Part shown: positions 47,666-60,225 of the stretch, piece after piece | How the letters are laid out: each line of letters opens with the position of its first letter | Position numbering within the stretch: position 1 is the stretch's first letter | NCBI RefSeq assembly: GCF_032854445.1 | Contig: NC_088303.1 | Coordinates: 35,381,265-35,445,264 of the forward strand | Origin: Liolophura sinensis | Taxonomy: Eukaryota > Mollusca > Polyplacophora > Chitonida > Chitonidae | Direction: 5' to 3' | Length of the DNA stretch: 64,000 nt | Notes under the pieces: model-generated | What the model saw: only the letters and a program-made list of their open reading frames with translations | Databases searched by the model: none | What the model was told of the DNA's origin: nothing | Made by a program: the position numbers and the translations under genes

Positions 47666-47987
47666 GTGTAGCATTAAAGAACAATGAAATAAATAAATAA
47701 ATAAGTAAATAAATAATTCATTCTCGTTAATCTGCTTTAGACTGGCTAAAAGAGTACCCGGGCCTTGTTTCACAAGCGCACACAGTGCTACATTCACATA
47801 ACTTACCATGAGGATGGAGCACGTACAGCACTGGTTGCCATGGAAGTTACGTGTTCGTAATGCGACGTGCCCCCTTGCTTTTATTTGAACCCATAGTATA
47901 TATATATATGTATATATATTTCTGTCTTCAAAATTATTGTTTCAGTGTTGTTTTTCTAATTTTCAGGGGGCTTAAAACCAGTGCAGG

Positions 47988-48164
47988 ATGGCTCTAGGGG
48001 TCCCCACCTATAAGATCATTCTCTGCGGAGAATATGGTGTGGGGAAAAGCTCCATTTTCCGCCGTTTTCTGGACAACAGCTTCACTGTTAGATCTGATCG
48101 CCGGTCAACAGTAGGACTTGACCAGTGCTCACGGACTTTCAGTGTTAACAGCACTGATGTTAAG
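47988..48164 (+). CDS. Rab-like GTPase, first coding exon
   Basis: 59 codons, MALGVPTYKIILCGEYGVGK onward, with the G1 Walker A (G-x4-GKS) at residues 14-21 and a switch I/G2 stretch STVGLD. The sequence resembles no classical Rab closely enough for a name. Confidence 0.85.
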
Positions 48165-51100
48165 GTTAGTAATGTTATAGGGTGGTCACTTATATTACAG
48201 AAAATAGGAGGGAACTTTTTAGTTTATAGGCCCTATACACTATTGCATGTTTTGCATTTAAAATATGAAAATAAGAAACATGCTACATACGGCTGTTTTA
48301 TGGCTTATTGGGTTGAACCATAAAGTTGTCATTGTGCCGGAAATCAAACCAGAATTGTTATACAAAGAAATTAAATCAGCTTTTTTTGTTTCCTTGATTA
48401 TATTTTGTTTTTAAGACATGGACTGATTATACACAACCTGATATATTTACAGTTGTAACTACATGTATATGCTAATAGGCTACTGGTTTGTTCAGTCATA
48501 ATAATACTGTATTCAGGGCAAGTATGTTTATTCTTGTACACTGCAGAACAGGACTGGAGGGAATAGTGCTCCCTGCAATTTGCCCTCATCCCAATGCTGT
48601 AAAGCTGGGACAGTAGTCTGCTGAGAGCTGATGTTAATAGATGAGGGATGATTATATACATTAGATTATCTAAATATTGCAATATTTGGAAAAGTATTTA
48701 AGAGATTGTATTCTAGAGATTTTTTGTCTTAAAGCACTCACTGCAGATCAGAGGGGTGCTATTATTTTAGAATATCCCAAATGTCAGGCTCATCTGCACA
48801 TTCAAGAGCAGCATAATAAAATTCATACTTTTTTCAAACTTTAGAATATTTTAACTACTATCAAAAATACGAGTCTGATATTTTCTGAAATGCAACAATT
48901 TGATTTGAGCTATTGCATGGCAGATACATTAAATTTGATTTGATTAGTGAATATAGATTTTTTTTGTCAATAATCTTCAGTGTAGCCCTCTTTAATTTAT
49001 TATATTTGACATGAAGCAATATTTTTTTCATACTGGTTAAAGCTGGCATAATGTCTGGATTGGTGCAAAAACATGTCATGGAGTTTGTTAACATTTTAAT
49101 ACTTGTTTTGCTACAGTATATTCAATAACACTACCTTAGTCTGATCCAAACATTTCAGGTCATTTTTGGGGGTGACTTATTTCCCTACATTAGATCTGCG
49201 TAAAAAAAAGTATTTCCAGTTCAAGCAGAAAATTGCTTTCAGATTATTCCTACCTTTATCCTTGCAAAACTATTGTGGAAGAATATTTTCAAATAGCTGT
49301 TGTTCATTTCAGACAGGATGTACATACAGCAGGGTTATAGGTTTGTCCTTCATGGAGGGGCTGAAGTCTGGGGTATTGTGTTACATGTACTAACCAAGTT
49401 CTGACTGTTGTGTCCCTCTACCATCTGTCAGTTTATCTCTCTGACTGGCCAGTAAAACATCTGGGGTCCAGTTAGCTCCTGTCTCATTCATCTGTCAGTA
49501 GCCACATACCAACAGAATTCATCTCCCTTGCTGATTGAGGGACAAGACATTACTAACAGGTGTGGGCGTTGCCTATCATAAGTGTAAACACTCTCTGACC
49601 CAGATGACATATCTCAGCCAGGCCTTGTTGCTGTCACATGTACTACAGTGTTACACTGTTCAAAGATATGGACTGTTTGTCTGTACATATGTTTGCAGTT
49701 GGTGTAACTGATAGCTCAGCTTATAATCATTTTAATAGCACCTGAAGCAGTGTATTTGTCACAGATATTTTACGCACAGTTTGATAGTTGTGCATGCATG
49801 GGCAAAACCTAAGAACCAGTATTGTTTATACTTGTTAATAAGCCACCCTAGGCCTGGGTTGACTAAATCTTCTACACATGATTTGTTAAGAATTCAAGTC
49901 ACAATGTCAACAATTGGAATATTTTCAAGAACACCATGAAGTAGCCATGAATTTTGTCCTTCTTTGTGCATTTTCACATATGTACTGAAGTTTATGAATG
50001 AAAGCTGCTATACGTTGCTTTTTTCTGTCTTCACTATTCCAGTTTGGTGGTGAAACATCTGAGTTACATTGTTTAATGGCGGAATAGTGGTCTTTAGATT
50101 TTGCCATTTAATATGGTTGAAATCATATAAATTCTGGTCAGATTTGGTCATGAAAAGGTATTGACTTTTTGTTTTGAAATTTCAGTGGCAATCCCATTAC
50201 CATTCCAGATCAGCATTTAAATTATTTACCAGAGATTTCTTAGTCAGCTTCACCAAAGTTTTGTAGCTAAATCCAAATGTCTACCCATTTTTACCATGCA
50301 TTGTCATTCGTTGCAACTTAGCCCTCTCTTTTCATGAGAAATATTTCAAGAATGTTTTTGGAGACTTCACATGTGTACAAGCCCAGACTAAATAAGCAAA
50401 TAGAAAGAAGCCAATAAAGAAAAATCAAACAAACACACATGCTTAATTGTGAAAATTGTGGTTGAAAATCTACATGTATATGGTCTGGCAGTATTAATTG
50501 TAGGTACATGTTACATTGAAAGACTGAGCCCTTGGTGATTCTATCCAATATAAAATGACCACAACTGCATGCACATGTACAGTACTGATAGACATTAGGA
50601 TTATTTTCATGATCGTGTCAGTTATTAATCATTTTTCAATGTGCATAAATAATTTTCTAGCCAACAAGGGTTTAGACAAAAAGTGGGTCTGTACATGTAG
50701 GTAGAGTGTGAACTCCTTCTAATTCATTATTGTTTATCACCCTGAGGCTACTGTATTCAATCAGTCATAAAACAGAACCAACATATTCTTTTTGGCTCAA
50801 AAGCAAAAGCTGAATAGGTCAAAAAAGGAAACAAAGAAAATAAATACAAAAATAGAAATTAGGAGAGAAAGAAAAAAAAAAAAATTTTTTACCAAAAGCC
50901 TAGCACAAAAATTCTGATATTCTTTATAGATATTATCCTGGAAACATATAGATAATTTTCACCTTCTGTTCATCATAAGGCAACACCAAATAATATTTTT
51001 GTTTGGAGGCAGATTAATCTTTTTAATGTCGGACAGGCTGTCGGAAATGAGATGGAAAAAAAGATCTTCTTGTTTATGGGGGAATTTTTACTGTGCCAGC

Positions 51101-51789
51101 AATTTTCCTTTTGAACAGAAAATCATGAAAAACAAGAAAATGATTAAAACCATTTAGGAGGGCCAACTAAAAAGGTCGATTTTCAGTTTTGTTTTCCAGT
51201 TTTGGATTAATAGGCTTACCTGTAAGACACAAAAAGAAAGCGGTCTTGCCTAATGTGTATATTTACACAAATGATATATTCATTGAGGTATAGGATATTA
51301 ACATGTACATACTCACACATTCATCACCTATACACACATGTACTGTCCTCATCAGTAGATAGGTTGTCGTGACATCTAGTATGTGCAGGTTTCTGATGTC
51401 TCTAGTGCTTATTTCCAGATTTTTAAGAGTCTGGGTCAGTGGTCACTGCAAGGTTTATGTGTATCTCATAACAGTACCGTCATAGTAATGGCATGACCAA
51501 GCATCATTCTCAATATCCTGTTCTGTATAAGCTGTTTGACAGATGCTGTATTTTACCTAAAGTTTAGTATGTAAAAATGCACATTCAGAAGTACATAAAG
51601 ACCTTAAAATGATACTTTTGATGACCAACATTTAATTTTTTTCTTGTAAGGAATTACACAAAACTTCACAAAAAAACTCTTATGTGGCCCTGTAGATGAA
51701 TAAGTTAAAATCATGGAAAAGTGTCACTCTAAAAATGCTGATTTTCAGGTAAAATACAGTAATTAACAATACAATAACTGGGAACCAGA

Positions 51790-51792
<3 letters not shown>

Positions 51793-51825
<33 letters not shown>
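51793..51825. repeat. AT dinucleotide microsatellite
   Basis: About 16 AT units in the Rab-like gene intron. Confidence 0.95.
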
Positions 51826-51827
<2 letters not shown>

Positions 51828-52920
51828 CTGATCAATACAAATCGCCATTTTTTAATGTAATCTAGTCAGAAGAGATAAATTGCAGTTTACAAGATGAAGA
51901 CATTTGGAGAACTTATATGATTATGGCCTTTGCCAGCATTTTGTCATGAATACTTCTAATGCTTTCATTGGTTGTGGAGCTGTGGCAACAATGAAAGGTC
52001 AAGGACAATTGTATGACCATTTACTCAGACCATGCACCTTTCTTCCACCAAGGTGGCGTTCATATCTCTACATCACAATGGAAAAGTTTGTCAGTATAAG
52101 TTTGCCAAACACTGTTGATTTACCTTGTTTAGTTGTCTCAAGCTGTATACATCAAATTGCAGAGCAGATATGACAGTAGCGTTATTGTGAACAGAAATAA
52201 GACAGGATGGAAAAATAGGAGAATGATATTATGTGGATGTTGATCTCTATTTACGAGAAAAAAGATGATGAACATTCTTGGGAGCCTCAAAGATTTTTCG
52301 TACTAATTCTCTGTAGTTAATTTGCTTGAGGCAACATTTTTTATAAGTCTTTGGCTAAATTCTTTAATGCATGTGCATCCCTGTAATTTGCAGTGGCCAC
52401 GGCAAGTGAACAAAAATTTGGAAAGAAATCAGTGCAGGAAGGAAAAGTAAGAAGGATTGGTAGTGGGAGAAAAGCAATTTTTGTCTGTGAAAATGGCTGA
52501 TGTGACTGTACCTTTGCTGTATCTGGAGATAATCTGGAATGCCTTTGACCAGTAATCTGCTGTAGGTACTTCCTTGTGTCTTGAGCCAGTGTTTGTGCAC
52601 AGTGCTTGACCCACTGTATTCACAGCTGGTTTCTGGAAGATTGCCTCAAATCAGTCCAGTTAACAGTGGGTCTTTTTTATCTGGCACTAACCATAACGCC
52701 AACCTTCATCTGTCAGTCTGTACGGACTGGGACCTGGGAACCAACAGACATGAAATCATCTTTTTATTATTCTGATATAGTGTATCTGTGATTGGAACGT
52801 AGCAGAGAGCATTAATTTGTTTTCAATGTGTGTATGCCATACATCCTTGTACCTAAATTGCACATAAAAAAAAATGTAGAAAAAAAAAAGAGAATAATTA
52901 TGATATAATACTTCATGTAA

Positions 52921-53027
52921 GGGCCTCCGTGTTGAGGGGTTATTGTGTGCTGGATGGCTCAGGAGCATCTCGTCTGGGTGGTATCTGTGAATTCAAAGTC
53001 CAGCTCATGTGGCTTCCTCTCCGGTTG
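52921..53027 (+). mobile_element. SINE family B head, degenerate
   Basis: GGGCCTCCGTGTTGAGGGGT, TGGCTCAGGAGCATCTCGTC and GAATTCAAAGTCCAGCTCAT correspond to the tRNA-like head and B-box; tail missing. Confidence 0.6.
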
Positions 53028-53249
53028 TGTGTGGGAAGATCGGTTGGCATAGCGATCTGCGATTTGCTGGCCCTGAACAGTTGTACTGTCCTCTGTACAA
53101 ACAGTCACTGAGTCTTAAAAGTCACCAAATCACAATGCTTCAACTCTGTGTCGTGGAATATTTTAAATCATTTTTGCCGTCTTGTCTTGTTTCTTCAAAT
53201 GTACTTTGCTATATCACTATACTATTTTTTTTGTATCTTTCTCTTCCAG

Positions 53250-53673
53250 CTATTGCTATGGGGACACAGGAGGTATGGAGCGGATGAGTTTCATTGGCGC
53301 GAGCTATTATCGCGGAGCGCATGCAGCGTTTGCTATGTTACAGCATAGCCAATCGAGAGACATTTAGTTTCCTCTCTCAGTATGTATTGGACATTGTGAT
53401 GAATGCAGAAGGGGCCAAGATATTTCTGTGTGGGAACAATGGCGGATTGCAGGGGAGATAACTCTGTGTCTGACTCAGAAATTGAGTGTTTTTGTGCGCG
53501 AATGTGGAGATGTTTTGTCAGGGGTGTATGAAATCTCGTGTAAAGACAATAGTGGCGTCATGGAAATGTTCATGGATATTGCTAAAATCCTCCACAAGGA
53601 CTTCGAGACCAGAATGACGTTACGAGAGGGGTTGTATTACAAGTCCCAACCTCTAACAAAGATGACGTCATAA
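53250..53673 (+). pseudogene. Rab-like GTPase, second coding exon with shifted frames
   Basis: Similarity to Rab G3-G5 regions runs the full length but hops between all three frames. The frame open to 53673 ends KMTS without a prenylation cysteine; a different frame past 53650 reads VIKKKQKCNNCKI before a stop, a more typical basic, cysteine-bearing Rab tail. That the best tail is also in another frame supports indels rather than an unusual protein. Confidence 0.7.
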
Positions 53674-54115
53674 AAAAGAAGCAAAAGTGTAACAACTGTA
53701 AGATTTGATGCACATGTCCAAATTTTAATTTTGATCGTATAGATTTTAGTTTGCATAGGAAAATGTATATTTTTATATTTTCATAAGCTATGCATGCTAA
53801 TCGTGCACGTTTTTTTTTATGTTTTTGGATACTATATACGTATATACTTGTGCCTTTCTCAGTTGTTTTGACAAATGCCATTTTTAATATTTTATCATAA
53901 CTCACAGCTGCTGAACAATATTAGTGTTTTTAAAATGACCTTAGTTTTGAGGCATTTTTAGCATGACATAATATCTGCAGTTGGATAAGGTTTTAACATT
54001 CATGACTATTGGACTGACCACAAATAAGATCACTAAATAGACCATTTAAAATTATGCATAGATATATTTTCATTTATTTTTTTTTTGTTATTCTTGTGAA
54101 AAAGGCGCTAAAAAA

Positions 54116-54347
54116 TTTGAATTCTAAGGTGGGCTGTATGGACCATACTATCAGGGGTTAGAAACTCTGACGTCACAGGTTTCATCCAACTCTTATCACA
54201 ACACTGAACGTTTGGACTAACTCTTTTTACCTATGAGTGAAAGATTACTGAAATAATGTTCCCAACTATCCCTCCCTTCTGGTGAAGATATGGAAAATCT
54301 TGTAACATTCCTAGATATCGTCAGTATGGCCCACCATAGTATTCAAA
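54116..54347. mobile_element. MITE-like element with terminal inverted repeats
   Basis: Left arm TTTGAATTCTAAGGTGGGCT (54116 onward) pairs with the reverse complement of the right arm (54322-54347: CAGTATGGCCCACCATAGTA TTCAAA), with about 19 of 25 positions matching. The 232-base body has no coding capacity. Superfamily not assignable from the ends; no clear target-site duplication. Lies about 440 bases past the Rab-like gene. Confidence 0.55.
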
Positions 54348-55189
54348 TATTTGAATGCCTTTCAACACTCCTACAAGAAGTCTTAAAAAATAAATGAAAG
54401 TATTTTTACACATAGTTTGCTGTTGTCTGTATGACGAACCCTACTTCATAATTTAGCTTTCTCTTATTTGAGCAAATTTAAATGCTATCAGAATTTTAGG
54501 TTTTGTGAGACTTAATTTAAGATAAACGAAACACACAGCTCAAAATAAAGATGGAATTATACATAATAATGAATGGCTTTGAACAAAAAGTGTTTTGTAT
54601 AAACGTGGTTCCTAAAAGTGCTATTGTTATTCTAGTCAAATGAAAAACATTCACAAATATCTTGGACTTCTGAAATTTTGAAGCTTGGTATTAGTGCCAG
54701 GCAGTGAAGTTGTATAAAGTTGCAGGCTTATTCAATGAAGTAATACTTAACTTTTGTATGATTTGAAAAATAGCAGTGGTTAAATTGTTGGAGCTGCAGA
54801 ATTAATGCAGGCTTGCATTGTCAAATTAAAATACAAAACTGTGCATTCATGCAGGCATTTGTTGGGTTAATATAGAACTTGACTGACCAGCATAACAAGA
54901 GTGGAAGGAATTATTAATTATAAATAAGAATGGAAATGCATAGAAAGTCTATAGGAAGTCTAGGTGCCAACAAACAAACTTTGGTAATGTATTCCACATA
55001 CATTTCTGCACTAAAGTAAATTATGATAATTAAGGATTTAGGCCTGCTTTAAATCTTACCATGGAAACCCCACCAACAAAATTGACATGTTGTCTTAAAT
55101 ATACATATAGTCCACATTGCAAATGCAGAAAGCTGTTTACAGTAAGGATGGAAGCTCACAGTAGTTGATTCAGTTGTTATGTACAAATG

Positions 55190-55246
55190 AAATATCGGTG
55201 AAATATTCTTGAGTACGGCATAAAACACTAATGAAATAAATAAATG
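55190..55246 (+). mobile_element. SINE family B tail
   Basis: GGTGAAATATTCTTGAGTAC then GGCATAAAACACTAATGAAA and AATAAATAAAT. Confidence 0.75.
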
Positions 55247-56687
55247 GTATTGTTTGTACTTACCTTCCATATTGTGACTGTGCTATTTAAAGTAGGAAAA
55301 GAATCCTGAAATTGTGATTGTCATTAATAATGACAAACAATTTTATGAAGTCATCAGCAGCTAGCCTCCTGACATATACAATGGATATATTTTGATTATT
55401 ACTAGTAAATCCTTTTGTCATACTGTTTAATGTTTTCACCACAGTATGGCTGAAATACTGATGACAGGCCTATCCGTCGATATAATCGTGCGTTCATTGA
55501 CTCATTCAACCTTTTTTTCTAACGTGTAAATTTTAATTGCATGCAATTTATGCAGTTTGATTGAATAATGCTGTTTTCAAAATATGCATGACTTTGCATT
55601 ATTGCTTCGACAATCATACAGTTAAGTAGCAGAAAAGGATAGGACCTTTCACATGACCTTCATGTACGTGCATAGCTTAAGTCACTTGCATGATGAATAA
55701 TTCGTATGGTGATGATTCCTCAATGACCATGTCATGGAGAAATGAACAAAATGACCGTTGCTTGCTGACCTGAAAAAGTTCCTGCATAATATTTGATGAT
55801 TCAGTGAACATGCATCTGGCAGTGTACAGTAATATGTGTGCGTGCACTGATGGTCCAATATGAAATGGCTAAAACTGAAGCATTACAGCTTATGAATGGA
55901 TAAGCTTTATACAAGTATTGCCTAAAGACATTTCAAAGAATATAAGTAATATTTGTAAAATAAAATAACTGTGTTAATTTTTTTTTTCTTGAAGGGTAAA
56001 ACAATGCATGTTAACATAGGTCTGGTTTAAGAAATGTTTCTCACTGTAAATATGTGTATCTTATATTTTTTTTGAAAGAGAAAGAAATCAGATTTTTCTG
56101 ATGGATGGATTAATGTATTACAAGATGGACCAAATCTTCATACATGAATGCATAGTTTAATTGTGATCATTTTGACCAAAAACTGTTAACTTTTGTCTCC
56201 TAATGTCTGCCATAATAATGTGACAAGGTTTTACCTTAAACTCAGTAAGTACATGTGTACACGGATGTTATAGCCTCTGATATTCATCTTATACATTGTT
56301 TATATATTTAATCACCATATTCACATAACTGTTTGCTGTGTTTGATTATTTTTACCAGTAGCTGAAACATTTTTAGAGGTTCTTGAATTTTATGGATAAG
56401 GTTTTTAATCAAATATTTTTAGGAAGCCAGCCTTATGAACACTATACATTGTAAGCATAATACATATGCATCTGTTTAGGTTCTACTTCTACTGGTTTGC
56501 TCCCTTCTTAGATATAACTAAATGTTTATTTACTCTTTTGTTTATTACTGGAATTCTCCTTATTCTTAATACAGATCTGAGATCATGATCAGCCACAAGC
56601 TATATTACAATAAGATTTATTTTATCTTCCTGTACTGTGTACTAATGTTTTGTATTTTTTTTACCTGAAGGCTATAAGGGGTAACCC

Positions 56688-56779
56688 TGGTTTCCTCTCA
56701 CCGTAATCCTGGCCGTGCTCATACATGTATAAGTGAAATGGTCTGGAGTACGGCGTAAAACACCAGTTAAATAAATCAA
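56688..56779 (+). mobile_element. SINE family B 3' portion
   Basis: TGGTTTCCTCTCACCGTAAT, CCTGGCCGTGCTCATACATG, then GGAGTACGGCGTAAAACACC and an A-rich tail. Confidence 0.75.
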
Positions 56780-59181
56780 AGCTGGAAGTACTCCGCTGAT
56801 TGAGTTGTAGATTCAGTCTTTACTACGTTCCATCAATCTACCCTGCCACTACAACACCTAGAGAACCTGCACTGAAAACTTAACACCGACAGATTCCTAG
56901 TCAAGAAAGTTAAATCCCTCCCACATTGTACACACGTTTGTTATTGATCAGACATCAATAATATCTGTGTAAAAGCTGCCACAAGTGGATATATATGCGG
57001 ATCTAATAAAGTGGGTGGACAAATTAAATTAGGCAGATTTGACCCTACTGTGGTTTTTTTGTTTTTTTTTTTCTAAATTTTTTACAGGAGTGTGGTACTC
57101 ACAATGTGTTGATGAGCGTATTTGAATTTCACTTTTTGCACTATTTGACCCAAAATTTCGTCCATGACAAAATTTACTCTTTTCGCCAGACTGAGAGTTC
57201 TGGTGGTGTTTTGAGTTAGGATGAAATCCTACTGGAAAATAGGAAGTTCAACCACCAAAGTTAATATTTTATGAGTCTCTAAAAATGCATTCTTAGGCAA
57301 ATTATTAGGGTAAATACAGTAATATGGATTTTTTCCCCTTTTGTTTTAACCATATTATTGTACAACCAGTATGCCATTGACCACAACACAATTATGTAAC
57401 TGTAATGGGGTGCCTTTTCCCACGCAATGGCATCTGGTTTCTTGGCTGAATTTGACCCTTGTTCCCTTGTAATCCACAAGTAAATTACTTTACCAATCTG
57501 CTCACAAAAAGGTCACTGCAAAGGCAGGAATGAACAATAGAAACCACATCTTTGGTGAAAATTACTTCAGGCAGGAAAGATTTTCCATTGCAGTAATAAA
57601 CTACACATTTCAGAACCGCTGTGATTAAAATATTTGATTGGAGGAGGATGGCCTTATAGCTGTAGGTCTTATCAGTTAAGGTACCTGCAGTATACTAGTA
57701 TGTTATGTGCATTTGTTGTACCAACAGATCACTTAGAAAACGGTAAAAGTACCATCTGAATACCCATCTTTCATTGCCTCTTTATGTGAAAGGCATCAAA
57801 AACCATCCATATCAATAAAATTGCTTGTCTCAGCTGTGCTATGATTCTTTTGCCTTCAAACCAAGGAAGTAAGTCTTTACTGAGACCATGTAATTTTATA
57901 GCTGGATTTATTCATTTGGTGATCTTAGGATCTGGCAAGAGAGCTTCAGTGGAACGTTGCATTTCATGGCAGGCTCACATGATGGAAGGCTGAATAAAAA
58001 CGGTATTGCCACAGATATAATGAACCAGGAATTCTGTTTGTAATGAGATATTGACTTCCTGTCACAGTTACAGATTCTGAGATGAACTATGATGAATCTC
58101 ATCTGAAACACCCTAAAAAGAGACAGTTTTGTGTCATGTTTTTTTTTTTTTTTGCATTCATTATGTAACACTATTTGGTTTGCAATCATTCCCACCCTTA
58201 AAAGAAAAGACCTTTTTTTCTATTGTGTTTATGCAAAAGTCTGTTAAAGAAGTATTCATAAAAAGAGTGTTTTTGCAGGTTTAGAATGTTAATGTATAAT
58301 TGCAGTGGTGATCATGCAGGACAGATTCTGTTAACCAAACTGTACAGTTCAGAAAATTTCAAGTCGAGCATTACTGTATATATAATTATAAATATATATG
58401 CTTGGCGAGTGTATGCTGTGTACACTTGCCGTGTGTTGGCAATACTATTTCAAAACCCTTTACAGTTAACATTTAAGCTGCATGCTATTTGCAGTCAACA
58501 TACAGGTACCATGTATTGAAAGTCTAATGCTGTGTAGATCTGCTGTGTACAATGCTATGTACTGTATGTGTTCTCAGATGTCATGTGTTCTATTAAAGAA
58601 CAGCAAAACGTTTCAGTTCCTGAAAAACGTGAAGCTAGCTAGAGAATCCACAGGCTTCCCTCAGGGAGATCATACATGTATGTGTCAGTTATGGCTGCAC
58701 TCCCTTGTTTGAATTTAGGAGTATGGTTAATCCTCTGTTTTTTTGTTATTATGCAAATTTGTTGTAATCCATGTCTTCTGATTGAACTGTTTAAATGATT
58801 TCTCAGAGATTACAATGGTAGAAATTTGCTTTTGGAGAACATTGTATAAGTCAGTGTATAATGTACATGTCTTGGTGATCATATGCAACCCATTTTTTCC
58901 AGTAAAAGCAGTGGACGTCTGCAAAATCTCTTCAGTTATTTTGTTCGTGTTTTATTGTCGTCAGTAGAGATCAGTTTCAACCGCACGTGTGGAATGAAAA
59001 GGAAGTATTATATGCAATTTCGAAGGAACAACAGTTATTTGCCTTTATATATTTAACAACCAACCACAGTAGCCTGCCTATTTCACAAGGAGCTGTCCTT
59101 GTACCAAGATATTCTTTTTGTACCAATATGGCCAAACCTCCGAACTCTAAAGCCAGTGCGAATGAAACCAAGATGAGCTGT

Positions 59182-59244
59182 GTTTATTTTATTTATTTAA
59201 CTATTGCTTGGATCATACTCAAGAATTTTTCACTCATACAAAGG
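59182..59244 (-). mobile_element. SINE family B tail, degenerate
   Basis: TTTATTTTATTTATTTAACT and ATCATACTCAAGAATTTTTC match the family B end in reverse. Confidence 0.6.
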
Positions 59245-59773
59245 TTTCCAATTTTATGTATTGAGTACCTGGAGTAAACCACCAACCACATGTGCAAGAT
59301 ACATGTACATCACGTAATCCTGGATGGCAAGTGATCTCCCGAAAACTTCATGGAAGACCACACGAAAGAAGCACTGTGCAAAAAGCTAGGTTCAAGCATT
59401 GGTCACAGCTGGTTCTACTGAGAAGAGACAGGTAAGCAAACAGAACCCCGGGTACATCAGAGGCCTGTGAACCTGGTGGCAGCTTGGAGGATGAAACACT
59501 GACATTAGTCAGATATGAACCTCTAGAACTCTTGGTGAACAGATCTGCAGAATTCGGATTGACTGCTTTTTCTGTTTCATAAGTCAACATTAATATGCAC
59601 AATTTTCTGTCAAAACAGATCAAGAGCATTTATTATATTCCTTACCCAGGATATGAAAATAGAAATTGGCAAATTAGCCAAGCTCATATCCACAGAATTT
59701 GTTTTTATATGTGTAATTTACATTTCACAAAGCACAAGAAAAAAGACGAAGTTTAATTGTCTTTCAAGACCAT

Positions 59774-59779
59774 TTTATT
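59774..59779 (-). terminator. Poly(A) signal of the minus-strand terminal exon
   Basis: AATAAA on the minus strand about 220 bases past the stop at 59998. Confidence 0.5.
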
Positions 59780-59838
59780 ATTTTGCAAATAAACATTAAT
59801 TTCCATATCCCAGAAATGCCTACAGTATTTTTCATAAT

Positions 59839-59852
59839 GTTGCCATGGCAAC
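59839..59852. promoter_or_regulatory. Perfect RFX X-box palindrome
   Basis: GTTGCCATGGCAAC, an exact match to the RFX X-box GTNRCC-N(0-3)-RGYAAC. It lies in the presumed 3' UTR of the minus-strand exon, an unusual place; it could be fortuitous or belong to another promoter. Confidence 0.4.
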
Positions 59853-59997
59853 GATAGGATGGTGGCACACATTGGTCACTGGCATTTAGGGGTCATCTCC
59901 GACTGCCAAGAATTGAAAAACCTGAATACTTGACACCATTATCGAAAAAATAAAAAAAAAACAACGAAATGAGAGAAGAAATCACATACGTTACAGG

Positions 59998-60225
59998 CTA
60001 TTCCATTATAGCTTTGAACTCCCTCCTGTCTCTTTGCGAAATCAAATACCTGTACCGTAGAGCATGATTATTAAAGAGACATACATACTGATCTGCCAGT
60101 TCCTGATGCCTCTCATTCAGTGTCCCATGATCAACATCATGCAGTCTACTCTTTACTTCATGCCTGCTAATTGCACAAACCAAACACCATGCAGCAAGCA
60201 AATTGAACAGTTTCTTCTTGGATGA
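59998..60225 (-). CDS. Terminal coding exon of an unrecognised gene
   Basis: Acceptor TTGTATTGCTGCAG precedes an open phase-0 exon of 75 codons ending in TAG. It reads SSKKKLFNLLAAWCLVCAIS, then RLHDVDHGTLNERHQELADQ and ALRYRYLISQRDRREF, ending KAIME. The composition is that of a soluble helical domain with a mildly hydrophobic helix at the start. A minus-strand AATAAA at 59774-59779 follows, as expected for a 3' UTR. Upstream exons should lie above 60225 or beyond the window; I could not find them by eye and do not recognise the family. Confidence 0.65.
   Translation of the reverse strand, partial: SSKKKLFNLLAAWCLVCAISRHEVKSRLHDVDHGTLNERHQELADQYVCLFNNHALRYRYLISQRDRREFKAIME

Larger units (their letters stand above)
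48165..53249 (+). other. Intron of the Rab-like gene
   Basis: AT-rich, GTTAGT to CTTCCAG. Contains an AT microsatellite (51793-51825) and a degenerate SINE B head (52921-53027). No other coding signal seen. Confidence 0.65.
47988..53673 (+). pseudogene. Rab-like small GTPase, exon 1 intact, exon 2 frame-disrupted as sequenced
   Basis: Rab-type GTPases are membrane-traffic switches. The coding exon at 47988-48164 has the P-loop GEYGVGKS and STVGLD. It ends AAG/GTTAGT in phase 0. The partner exon starts at 53250 after CTCTTCCAG and in pieces encodes LLLW, DTGGMERMSFIGASYYRGAH (switch II, the Rab WDTAG-type motif), YSIANRETFSFLSQYVLDI, AKIFLCGN (G4 region) and GVYEISCKDNSGVMEMF (G5-like region), but these lie in different frames. 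Small indels occur near 53260, 53328, 53440-53475 and 53491, several in short homopolymers, while substitutions look few. Either a young pseudogene or local consensus error. Upstream in-frame TAA at 47973 fixes the ATG; an acceptor at 47965 implies a 5' UTR exon further upstream. Confidence 0.75.
54348..59773. other. Intergenic stretch
   Basis: Contains three SINE B tails (55190, 56688, 59182) and a segment near 55500-55580 that faintly resembles the dispersed repeat at 13085/43070 in reverse. No coding signal recognised. Confidence 0.5.

Noticed and set aside
51904-52173. 89-codon plus-strand frame in the Rab-like intron
   Set aside because: No recognisable domain and no convincing splice sites; composition not clearly coding.
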